Shown: positions 56,168 through 64,000 of the stretch, one piece after another | Layout of the letters: each line of letters begins with the position of its first letter | How positions within the stretch are numbered: position 1 is the stretch's first letter | Assembly (NCBI GenBank): GCA_022606425.2 | Contig: JAHDVF020000184.1 | Coordinates: 1 to 64,000, forward strand | From: Lepidostoma basale | Lineage: Eukaryota; Arthropoda; Insecta; Trichoptera; Lepidostomatidae | Reading direction: 5' to 3' | Length of the DNA stretch: 64,000 nt | Position numbers and translations under genes: made by a program | Notes under the pieces: model-generated | Told to the model about the DNA's origin: nothing | The model's database searches: none | What the model saw: the letters and a program-made list of their open reading frames with translations, nothing else

Positions 56168-56540
56168 TAAACTAACTAACCATCTAGCCGTCTCCCCGCA
56201 GGGGTAAGCAGAGGATGAACCGCCACACCGTTCTGTCCAGACATACCTCTCTCGCTTCCTCCACATTCATACGTCGTAATATGCATGATCGTCGATTCTG
56301 CCGACTTCAAATGTCCCCGCCATTCAGTATTTGATTAATTTGGTCATGCCATGCTTTCCTTGGTCTTCCACGACTTCTCTTTCCACTCTCATTGCTTTAA
56401 TACAACATTTTAACCATTATTATCTCGTCCAATCGTTCCATATATCCAAACCATTGAAGGGATCCTTTTTTTAATTTTATTTATGATGCAATCATCTGCC
56501 TTTCATTTCTTCGTTCGGAATTCTACCGTATTTCGTTTTT
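56168..56540 (-). mobile_element. RTE-like LINE 3' end (subfamily a) inside the MITE
   Basis: AACTAACTAACCATCTAGCC opens the tail; CGCTTCCTCCACATTCATAC and GGTCATGCCATGCTTTCC follow, reverse of the MNVEEA and KTWHDQ blocks. 5' truncated near the ADDCIMNK block. Confidence 0.75.
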
Positions 56541-56684
56541 AGATTTAATAATATTTTAAAATTCAACTATGTGTTTCTAAATATTTGGAATAACTTTTAT
56601 GGGAGGGGGGCGTTGAACGTTTATTTTTCTTGTAAAGGGGGCGGTGGCCCAGAAAAGATTGGAAACCTATGATCTAGACTGTGT

Positions 56685-57095
56685 TGCTGAAGGGTGTGAA
56701 ACATGGACCCATAGGCTAGCGTGAATGCAGACGTCTAGCTGCTCTTGAAATGTGGTGCTACAAACGTATGATGGAAATCTATTGACCGGATTACATTCAG
56801 AACTATGAGCTGATCGGTATAGCCTGAGAAACGACTTGAATCCTAAAAGATAATGATTACCTAGTAAAGAGCAAACTGGATAGGGCATAACATGGGGCAC
56901 TGGAACCTGTTTATCACGCGGAGGGAACGGTTTAGGGTAGAAACAGCAGAGATCGTTCAAGAATCGTTTATATGCAGGTGATCAGAAACATATGCTGTGG
57001 AAGCTATGTAGAGATAAAAATACTGGTTGAAGACAGTATTGAGTGCAGTAAATGAGTAAGTATTTGATGCAGACCAATCCTCAGGATTGTAAACA
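56685..57095 (+). mobile_element. RTE-like LINE fragment (subfamily b), decayed
   Basis: ECRRLAALEMWCYKRMMEIY parallels LEAFEMWTYRR of 50030-50685, and GATGCAGACCAATCCTCAGG parallels its end. Many stops. Confidence 0.6.
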
Positions 57096-57662
57096 AGTGT
57101 AAGAATATGGCATTAAGCTGCCTAAACCGGTTGACTATAAACACAAGTAGAAGCACACTAAATATATAATAATAAAGAAATTTCGTATATATTTTTTTTG
57201 TTTTCATTATTTAAAATGAACTTCTATCAAGAAATTTCAATTAAAATTTTTTATTATTTTAATAATGATGAACTTGGCCACTTTTAGTATATATTTTCAT
57301 ATTAAAAAATCGTGTGAATTTGGTCTGATGTTCTGTTTGATGTCTACATTGCAATATAAATGGTTTTTTTTTAAGTTTTACACGAAAATTATATAATTTT
57401 ATAAATACTCTACATAATAAAGAATAAATAAAATAAAAATTACAAAAGATGATGGATTGTCTTTGAATACACAGATTTGTTTATTTTATTTTATGATTGA
57501 AATTTTTTATATAAATATAAAAGACTTAGGAAATTGAAAATACCTTTGTTTAAAATCCACAAAATATTAGAAAAACACGACATGTTTCGGATTTTATCTT
57601 ATATATTTATACCTGAAGATATATATTTACACCTGATATATATTTACATTATATATTTACAG

Positions 57663-58489
57663 CGAATTACAATTTACGAATTACAAGTCTTGGTGTCGAG
57701 AATGTATAAGATATGCAAGTCGAACGATTTAATGATGAATGTCGGAAAGTCAAAGGTGTTAGTTTTTGAAAGGGAAGAGCAAATGACAGTTTGTAATATA
57801 AGTGTAAATGAAGAGAACTTGGAACAGGTGAGCGAATTTGTGTATTTAGGTAGCATGTTCACAGCGGATGGCCGAACGGACAGTGATATTGAAAGAAGGG
57901 TTGGTGCGGGTAACAAAGTGAATGGAGCTTTAAAAGTAGTTATTGGAAACAAGAATTTATCAATGAAAGCGAAAATGGCCGTTCACAATGGAGTTCTGGT
58001 TCCAACCCTTATGTATGGAAGCGAAGCATGGAACTGGCAGAAGAAAGATGAGAGCAGAATAAATGCGGTAGAGATGAGGTCCCTAAGACGTATGTGTGGT
58101 AGAACGATGTACGACTGAATCTCAAATGCTGATATTAGGAAGGAGTGTAGAGCGAAAGAAGGTATTATGAACAAAATTATGAAGGGTTCGCTTCGTTGGT
58201 TCGGACATATGGAGCGCATGGGTGAAGAAAGAATGGTTAAAAAAGTATACGTTAACAATGTAAATGGAGTAAGGAGTCGAGGTAGACCGAGGAAAACATG
58301 GCATGACCAAATTAATCAAATATTAAAAGTTGGTCATGTCAGAAGCCAGAAGAATCGACTTGCGTGTATGACTCGATGTATGAATGTGGAGGAAGCTAAA
58401 GAGGTGTGCCAGGATAGAGTAGTGTGGCGGTCCATTCTCTCTGCCTACCCCTGCGGGGAAACGGCGTGATGGTTTTGTTTGTTTGTTTG
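57663..58489 (+). mobile_element. RTE-like LINE (subfamily a) with 11-bp target duplication
   Basis: 5'-truncated copy starting downstream of the RT active site: MMNVGKSKVLVFEREEQ, SEFVYLGSMFTADGRTDSDI, MAVHNGVLVPTLMYGSEAW, MRSLRRMCGRTMYD, then TGA at 58116-58118 where relatives have Arg. The frame continues 58119-58469 with IMNKIMKGSLRWFGHMERMG, SRGRPRKTWHDQINQILKVG and AYPCGETA. TATATTTACAG is found at 57652-57662 and 58490-58500. The tail is GTTTTGTTTGTTTGTTTG. Apart from one stop it is the best preserved member. Confidence 0.92.
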
Positions 58490-58500
58490 TATATTTACAG

Positions 58501-58531
58501 CTGAAGATGGAGGTATCCTCCGAAATCTGTC
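58501..58531 (+). ncRNA. Hammerhead-like motif, best family F copy
   Basis: CTGAAGATGGAGGTATCCTCCGAAATCTGTC: C3 to A9 (CTGAAGA), stem II GGAGG/CCTCC, GAA and GTC all present; stem III would be two weak pairs (A-U, U-G). Stem I is ACAG with GTGT here (first pair mismatched); the family form ACAC/GTGT is seen by combining 56033 with 58532. Self-cleavage is not shown. Confidence 0.55.
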
Positions 58532-58600
58532 GTGTTTTTTTAAATATATTGTGAATTATAATTAAAGGGTATTTTCAATTTCCAAAGTGTATAGTATTTA

Positions 58601-59160
58601 AATATAAAAGACATCAATATATTTGTTGCTCTGTTTTATAAATTTTAGAATGTTACATTTAATTTAATACTCCTTTTGAAATAATAGATAATGAATATAA
58701 TCAACTAAAATAATACATTTAAAAGTATATGCCATCACATTTAGTAGAGAAACATCTTAGAGGTAAGAAAACTAACATAAATAAAAACAGTCTCGAATCC
58801 GTTTAAGACGGTCGTTTTTAAAATGAAAAAAATATACATTTATGTATAAATAAGCCTTGGATATTTATCCTCCTTTTAGAGACCGAAGCGCCTTCGAGAG
58901 ACCCGGGATAGAGCCGGGGTGGATTCTTCCCGGGCAGGTGACGACAGGCGACCTTCTTACCCGGGACTCGGATTTACATAAACTCTTGGCGGAGGTAGAA
59001 TAGCCGGCTCGTAGCGAAAATTTAAGCAAGATCCTGTTTAGTAAATTTCATTAAATTTTAATGAATTGAAAAGCCTTCTACTAAAAATAGCTGAACTTAC
59101 GTTTCGCCATACAAAATGGTAAAATTACTTTATATTTTGAGTTGTTACCTTTATTCAAAG
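58601..59160. other. No gene seen; one GC-rich patch
   Basis: 58870-59030 includes GACCCGGGATAGAGCCGGGG and is much GC-richer than its neighbourhood. Not a repeat within the window; could be unique host sequence. Confidence 0.35.
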
Positions 59161-59162
59161 AT

Positions 59163-59255
59163 TGGCCATGTGAGAAGCCGGAAGAAAGAAGAGTCTAGCG
59201 AGGTGTGTCAGAATAAAGTAGTGTGGCGGTCCATAATTTTTCTTCGTCGTCTCAA
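59163..59255 (+). mobile_element. RTE-like LINE 3' end fragment (subfamily a)
   Basis: TTGGCCATGTGAGAAGCCGG and GTAGTGTGGCGGTCCATAA with an internal deletion of the ACMTRCMN block. Confidence 0.65.
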
Positions 59256-59574
59256 TGATAAGCTATCATAGTTTTGTAGGGATGACCCTATTTCTCTTCT
59301 TTTACCATTGTGGTGGTAATTAATTAGTATTTCATCATTTCTTATCATTTCGGTACATTAAGATACAAAAAATATATTCATATATTATACTTGGTAATTT
59401 TTTTCAAGAGACACGTCAAAATATATGAACTTCTTTTGCGTGGAAAATACTCTTTTGATTCATACATTTCAAAACTGATCAAATATATTGAAAAGTGCAA
59501 AAATATTAATTACTTACTATTATGAAGGGTTCACGAACCTCAAATAATTATTTCATTATATAAAAAATACTGTT

Positions 59575-59765
59575 TTCAAGAAGTTTTATTATATTTCATG
59601 TGAATTACGAGTTTTGTCTTGCTAAGGCATTGTCTAATTTGATTGACAATTGTGATGACTCATTTGGTAACGCCTCAGCAGGCGAAACATGTCATTCCTA
59701 TTAAATATACTAATTATTTTAGAAACCATACGTTTTCATTTCTCATTTATTATTTAATGCGGAGG
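59575..59765 (+). repeat. Family B inverted dimer
   Basis: Minus half AGTTTTATTATATTTCATGTGAATTACGAG (worn) and plus half CGCCTCAGCAGGCGAAACATGTCATTCC (59671-59698), followed by ACGTTTTCATTTCTC. Stem II GCCT/AGGC is intact in the plus half. Confidence 0.6.
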
Positions 59766-59864
59766 TTAATACCAATAAAACGCTAAGGAATACATTAGTG
59801 AACAATTAAAAAAAAATTATATTCATCTTTAGCACTACTGAAATGTAAGGTGATAAATAATGTT

Positions 59865-60140
59865 ATGAAGTTTATTGTTTCTTGAACAATGATGTAAAAC
59901 TCCATATTAAATAATGAATACGAATGAAAACGTCCGTTTTCTAGAAGTTTTATTATATTTTATGGGAATGACATGTTACACCTTTCTAAGGCATTATCAA
60001 ATGTGTCAAATGCCTAAGAATGCCTAAGACATGTCAAATGCCTAAGAATGCCTAAGAAATGCCTAAGACATGTGATTCCCATAAAATATAATAAAACTTC
60101 TAGAAAACTAACGTTTTCATTCGTATTAATGTTATGAAGT
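59865..60140. repeat. Family B inverted dimer with internal 10-bp repeats
   Basis: Long matching arms: GAAAACGTCCGTTTTCTAGA...ATGGGAATGACATG (59926-59975) and CATGTGATTCCCAT...TCTAGAAAACTAACG (60068-60114). The centre has ATGCCTAAG repeated five times (60005-60067), interleaved with GACATGT. Confidence 0.7.
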
Positions 60141-61120
60141 ATTGCCGTAGGACAGTTAGTGTAAAACCTTAGAAAAAATAAGAAAAGTATTTTAATTCAT
60201 AAAAAATCTGACAGATATATTTTCAAATAATGTTGATTAGACTGTTGCTTGTCGCTATTTAGGGCGCGCACAAGTTGGATATCTCGGAGATTTCCCTGGC
60301 ATTATTTAGTCGTGAGTATGTAAATGTGCTCACGGACGAAATGCTGTGCCGTAGTTTTCCCGAAGTTTTTTTACTCGAGCCAGAATGCAAAGCGTGTTTT
60401 TTTACTGCTTTAAGGAAAACCTGTCCAGCAAATCGCGTCCTGGGTATCTTAATGTTATGATTCAAAATGGGTCACTACAACCAATATAATACAAAATGTC
60501 TTCCGAAAGAAGGAACCATAAAAACGTTATGACGCCACGCATATTACTGTTTGTGGATGGTTCGCATTTTTCCGTATACATTTCTATTGAATGCATACCG
60601 AATATTTTTTTAATATCATTATACGATTTTCTGAACTTAAATTTTGTTACAAATCAAATTGAACTATCAATCAAATTCAATACCGTACCAATCGTGTTAT
60701 TTGAGAACATTAAATGAAAATCTGGTTCATCAGCGGCAGTTCTATTCAAGCACCCCCGTTAATCAAACCAATAATCTTTGAAAATTGTGCTTTAAGCATT
60801 GCAGCCGATACTACGAGTATATAATAAAACTTATCCATTACATTTTAAGTTAAGACATACAAACGGACTTCAGAAAATCTCTGAAAATATTACCCATTAA
60901 GAAAGGTACCGCTTCCTAAATGAAATTCAAGGGACGGTTAAAAAATATGTAATAATTCGTAAATGGAAGTCATAGGTCGGAGTCAGAAGTATTTATTACA
61001 TAAGCGTCACAGACACTACTGTTAACATAAGAAACTGAGGTAATGAGATGGAAGATACGATGGCAGACGCACCCGAGACCATAGAGCGAATAATGGTAGG
61101 ACTTCTCCATATATCGTATT
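60141..61120. other. No confident gene
   Basis: 60259-60465 is open on both strands (plus frame MDISEISLALFSREYVNVL... from 60275) with balanced composition but no recognised family. It could be an exon or chance. Other frames are AT-rich noise. Confidence 0.25.
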
Positions 61121-61158
61121 ATACATAAGGGTGTTAGTTGAAGTTTGCCGGTTTTACT

Positions 61159-61210
61159 CATAGATGCCAAATCATAAATATGTATACATTTTTATGATTT
61201 GGCATCTATG
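61159..61210. repeat. Perfect 20-bp inverted repeat inside the mariner 5' end
   Basis: CATAGATGCCAAATCATAAA (61159-61178) and its exact complement (61191-61210) are separated by 12 bases (TATGTATACATT). Not expected in a mariner 5' UTR. Confidence 0.9.
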
Positions 61211-61298
61211 GCATATTTTTTTATGGACAGTAACCTTCAAAATACACAAGTTACATACTGCCAAAATAATAGTGTCATAGTTGTTTACCTCAGTGAAT

Positions 61299-61963
61299 AT
61301 GTCGAGTTTCGTTCCAAGTAAATCGCATTTGCGGCATTCGTTGCTTTTCTTATTTCATCAAAAGAAAAAAGCAGTTGAAGCTCATCGGTCGCTGGTAGAA
61401 ACTTATGGTGATCATGATCCAGTGATTAGAACATGTGAGACATGGTTTCATCAATTTAAAAGTGGAGATTTCGATTTAACAGATAATGAACATCCTGGTG
61501 CAACGAAAAAGTTCGAAGACGAGGAATTGCAGGCGTTATTGGATGAAGACCCAACCCAATCGCAACAACAATTGGCCCAAACACTTAATGTGACCCGAGG
61601 AACAATTTGCCAACGTTTAAATGCCATGGGAAAGATCCAAAAGTATGGAATGGGTACCACACCATATGAACGAGAGACAAATCGAAAATCGAAAAACCAG
61701 TTGTGAAATGCTGCTTCAAAGGTTCGAAAAGAAATCTTTTCTGCATCGAATTGTGGAAAATATTATCGCACCCGTCGTACTCTCCAGACCTTGCCTCGTC
61801 CGACTATCACCTTTTCGCATCGATGGGACACTCACTCGCAGAGCAGCGCTTCGCCAATTTTGAAAAAGTCGAAAAATGGCTCGTCGAATGGTTTGCCCCG
61901 AAAGAGAATTTTTTTTTTGGAATGGTATCCATGATTTGCCTCAAAGATGGGCAAAATGTATAA
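61299..61963 (+). pseudogene. mariner transposase (mauritiana-like), catalytic centre deleted
   Basis: N-terminus MSSFVPSKSHLRH starts at 61299, followed by the paired-like helix-turn-helix (WFHQFKSGDFDLTDNEH, LAQTLNVTRGTICQRL, GKIQK). A frameshift near 61645 moves to WVPHHMNERQIENR and SFLHRIV. About 115 residues are then missing, including the first two catalytic aspartates. It resumes in a third frame with SYSPDLASSDYHLFASMG (third D) and ends near 61963. Motifs match Mos1-type transposases. Confidence 0.9.
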
Positions 61964-62071
61964 AATCCGTTGGTCAATACTTTGAATAAAAAAAATTTGA
62001 GATTCCCTTGAGAATTAAGCGTTTTCTTAATTGAAAAAACCGGCAAACTTCAACTAACAACCCTGGTATAT

Positions 62072-62450
62072 GATTTCTTCTTAGCAGTTTCAATCCTAGG
62101 GATAGGTTAGCAGCAAAGTCTTCAGTTTCATCTTCCATTGCACTAAGTCTTCTACAGTCTGCCTAAAATCAACAAATGAGACGCATTTCATGTAATCGCA
62201 CACCTGTTTCATGTATTCCCGTCGGTGGCGTTTTCTAAAATTTGTCTCCTGGGTCATCCCCTCTAGGAGACTCATGAACTCATACAAGATGTCATGCAGA
62301 ACACAATCATGGCGCATAATATGACCGATCCAATGGGCTTGTCTCTCTGAAATGGATATTATAAGTTGCCTTGCTCCCTCGATTTTGCTGAGAACCTCGT
62401 CATTCGTAATGTGGTTTCTCCAGAAAATTCCTAAAAATAGAGATGACTAT
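62072..62450 (-). mobile_element. RTE-like LINE 3' end (subfamily b), decayed
   Basis: Minus strand: FLGIFWRNHITNDEVLSKIE, RQAHWIGHIMRHDCVLHDIL, HRREYMKQVCDYMKC, QWKMKLKTLL, then a GAAGAAAT end at 62075-62082. 5' truncated. Confidence 0.8.
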
Positions 62451-62699
62451 CCTTTTATCACTGTGCAGGCGCAATTTGCGATCGGTGGCGTGAAATTGAT
62501 ATTACCACATATATAGAAAATAATTATTAAAATAATTTTCAAATCAAGTCTGACGATGCTATATCCATAAAAATAAAATCCAAAAGCATTCCGTCTCTAA
62601 TTATAATGATTTATGTTGATTACTGTTATAAATCACCCTTAAATGCTCACATTCAAATAAATATTCGTATTTTCAAAATTAATAGAAATTTTACAATTA

Positions 62700-63215
62700 C
62701 ATTAAAAGAAACAGTAAACTAAGCATCGACAATAAACTCCTGATATACAAAACGGTTATAAGGCCGATCTTCACTTATGCAGCCCCAATCTGGGGCTATG
62801 CAGCTTCGAGTCACATACAAAAACTCCAAATCCTGAAAAATAAGGCTATCCGTTTATCGCTTGGTGCGCCTTCATGGACCAGGATTACACAACTGCACCT
62901 AGAATCGGGAATCCCGATGATAGATGAATTCATTCTGAAACTTGCCGAACGTTTTTACAAAGGACTCCCTTCACATCCCAACCCCACAATAAAATACCTC
63001 TCTAATTACGACCCAAACACTTCCAGCCGCCACAAGCGCCCAAAATCGATTCTCCTTCAGAGGAACACTCCGGGCCACACAAATCATGCCCCCGAATAAA
63101 CTAACAACCCACCAAATCACCTTCCAACAATGTTCCCATCAGACGTAAGAGGAATAGCCACATGAGCTGAACCTCTGTAAGCCAGAAGATCCAAGTCCAA
63201 GTCCAATTAAATTAT
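62700..63215 (+). mobile_element. Jockey-like LINE, pol C-terminus
   Basis: From about 62725 to 63099 one open frame: NKLLIYKTVIRPIFTYAAPI, WGYAASSHIQKLQILKNKAI, then LESGIPMIDEFILKLAERFY, HPNPTIKYLSNYD, SRHKRPKSILL and a stop. This is the classic end of Jockey-clade ORF2. A different lineage from the 47881-48705 family. 5' truncated after the RT palm. Confidence 0.85.
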
Positions 63216-63319
63216 TCTAAATTTTCTGTCCCTAGTACTCTTTATAATTTAAATTTGCACCTTTTAGTTTGATACTTGTGTTTTTGCATTATGTTTAAAA
63301 TAAATTTAGTTAATTCATA

Positions 63320-63465
63320 TCATTCTCCCGATGACACAGGTTTTCTTTTCGAAACTTTTGAAACATGTCTAGAAAAATAAACACGTTAGTGGAAAATACA
63401 GTGGTTTTAGTCATAAAAAAATCATTATTATGGAAATCTACTAAAACGCTTAGGCGAGTTTACGA
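63320..63465 (+). repeat. Family C element with hammerhead-like motif
   Basis: CCGATGACACAGG (63329) and TTGAAACATGTCTAG (63358-63372), AATAAACACG, then the outer end ATTATTATGGAAATCTACTAAAACGCTTAGG. 5' TTCTC would pair with GAGAA, the family C sequence after GTC; here that reads TAGAA. Confidence 0.55.
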
Positions 63466-63579
63466 AAAAATAAAAATGTATTTACGCAATTGCGATACAA
63501 CATTTAGGTGACTTAATATAAAAACACATGACATATAAGAAGAGAAAGATAATTATAATCTGAAGAAAATAATAATCAA

Positions 63580-63800
63580 AATTCGCCTAACCTAGCCAGA
63601 TCAGTCAGAACATTATCCATTAGGCGCTGTCTAGGCCAACCTAGAAGTCTTACTCCGGTTGGTCTAGACGCGTACAGGGTCTTGATTGCTCTGGTCTCTC
63701 CGACCCGGCATACGTGCCTAATCCAAGCTAGGCCACCGGCTCTCACGGTGCTCGTTATAAGAGGCTGTTTGTTCAAGCTACCGATCTCATGTCTTCATGA
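63580..63800 (-). mobile_element. RTE-like LINE 3' end (subfamily f)
   Basis: The minus frame 63776-63576: AGGLAWIRHVCRVGETRAIK, GVRLLGWPRQRLMDNVLTDL, ARLGEF. It corresponds to the RWAGHV...GRPR.RW.DDV..DL block of LINE C-termini. Preceded by RSVA-like residues with a stop. Confidence 0.65.
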
Positions 63801-64000
63801 AGGCTTACTTTAGTAAGGTTCACTTTAGTTATGTTATTAGAATAAGAGATTTTAATATTTACCGACCACCAGAAGTGACACAAGAATAAGAAAATATGGA
63901 TTCTGATACAAAATACGTAAGCATTAGAAAATACGTAAATAAACGTGGAAAAATAAACTTCGGGAACTTGGGTATTGGAGCTTCATAACACGTTTTCGGG

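Larger units (their letters stand above)
55400..56671 (-). mobile_element. hAT-like MITE split by later insertions
   Basis: 55400-55545 and 56594-56671 are the two halves of the 9531-9756 element in inverse orientation: CCTGGGTTCTCAAAGTGGG, CGTTTGAGACTTTCAGGGG... and ATGGGAGGGGGGCGTTGAAC, AAAAGATTGGAAACCTATG. The halves join where the intact copy reads CACGAAGACACTTTTATGGG. About 1050 bases of other elements lie between. Confidence 0.75.
57525..58600. repeat. Family F inverted dimer, split by a LINE
   Basis: The left arm on the minus strand (GGAAATTGAAAATACCTTTG, ACACGACATGTTTCGG at 57576-57590) and right arm 58500-58600 (GTGTTTTTTTAAATAT, GGTATTTTCAATTTCC) belong to one element of about 240 bp; the LINE 57663-58489 was inserted between them. 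Confidence 0.75.
61125..62066 (+). mobile_element. mariner element, mauritiana (Mos1-like) type, internally deleted
   Basis: The right end CCAGGGTTGTTAGTTG (minus strand from 62066) and the left end around 61125-61155 share TTAGTTGAAGTTTGCCGG as inverted repeats, with TA on both sides. Length about 942 bp against about 1.3 kb for intact members. A perfect 20-bp hairpin lies just inside the left end. It abuts the LINE tail at 62072. Confidence 0.85.

Noticed and set aside
60259..60465. Frames open on both strands as a host gene
   Set aside because: No start, splice or family evidence; kept only as an unassigned stretch.

Overview
The window looks like a gene-poor, repeat-dominated stretch of an arthropod nuclear genome, most likely an insect; the order cannot be fixed. 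It is visibly AT-rich, has no bacterial-style operons, and almost every recognisable coding trace belongs to a transposable element typical of insects: many RTE-like non-LTR retrotransposon (LINE) ends, Jockey/CR1-like and R1-like LINE ends, two decayed mariners, tRNA-derived SINEs, MITEs and TTAA-flanked DNA elements. The only candidate host coding sequence is a short terminal-exon-like frame on the minus strand at 1717-1915.

Layout. 1-12.6 kb: RTE-like fragments, inverted-arm elements, a 310-bp (AT)n tract, a TTAA-flanked element (8702-9934) holding a hAT-like MITE, and a LINE split by a SINE (11.6-12.6 kb). 12.6-25 kb: RTE-like ends on both strands, a decayed Jockey/CR1-like LINE (17.3-18.3 kb) and the longest open reverse transcriptase frame (24177-24956). 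25-34 kb: inverted-arm elements, SINEs, a long-TIR MITE (29264-29502) and a mariner (31929-33018) inside an RTE-like LINE. 34-48.8 kb: a LINE nested in a LINE twice (37.5-38.6 and 47.8-48.8 kb), a five-copy 133-bp tandem array (41964-42628), a 412-bp fold-back (45756-46167) and an R1-like LINE with RNase H (46.2-47.3 kb). 48.8-64 kb: more of the same, including a hAT-like MITE split by over 1 kb of later insertions (55.4-56.7 kb), a LINE inserted with an 11-bp target duplication (57663-58489) and a mauritiana-type mariner (61125-62066).

The main unexplained signal is a set of roughly 25 short elements (here families A, B, C, E, F, G, H and J), many built as inverted arms. Each carries a motif of the form CTGANGA - hairpin - GAAAC - two bases - GTH, usually followed by AATAAA. 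This is the layout of a minimal type I hammerhead ribozyme with a two-base-pair stem III, as known from Penelope-like retroelements. In families A, C, E, F and H the bases just 5' of CTGANGA complement those just 3' of GTH, with different sequences in each family. No Penelope-type reverse transcriptase or GIY-YIG nuclease was recognised here, so the elements look non-autonomous.

The genes do not work together as a pathway. The window is a layered record of insertions, and the nesting gives a partial order: RTE-like LINEs and hAT-like MITEs are older hosts; mariners, SINEs, Jockey/CR1-like LINEs and one RTE-like copy came later.
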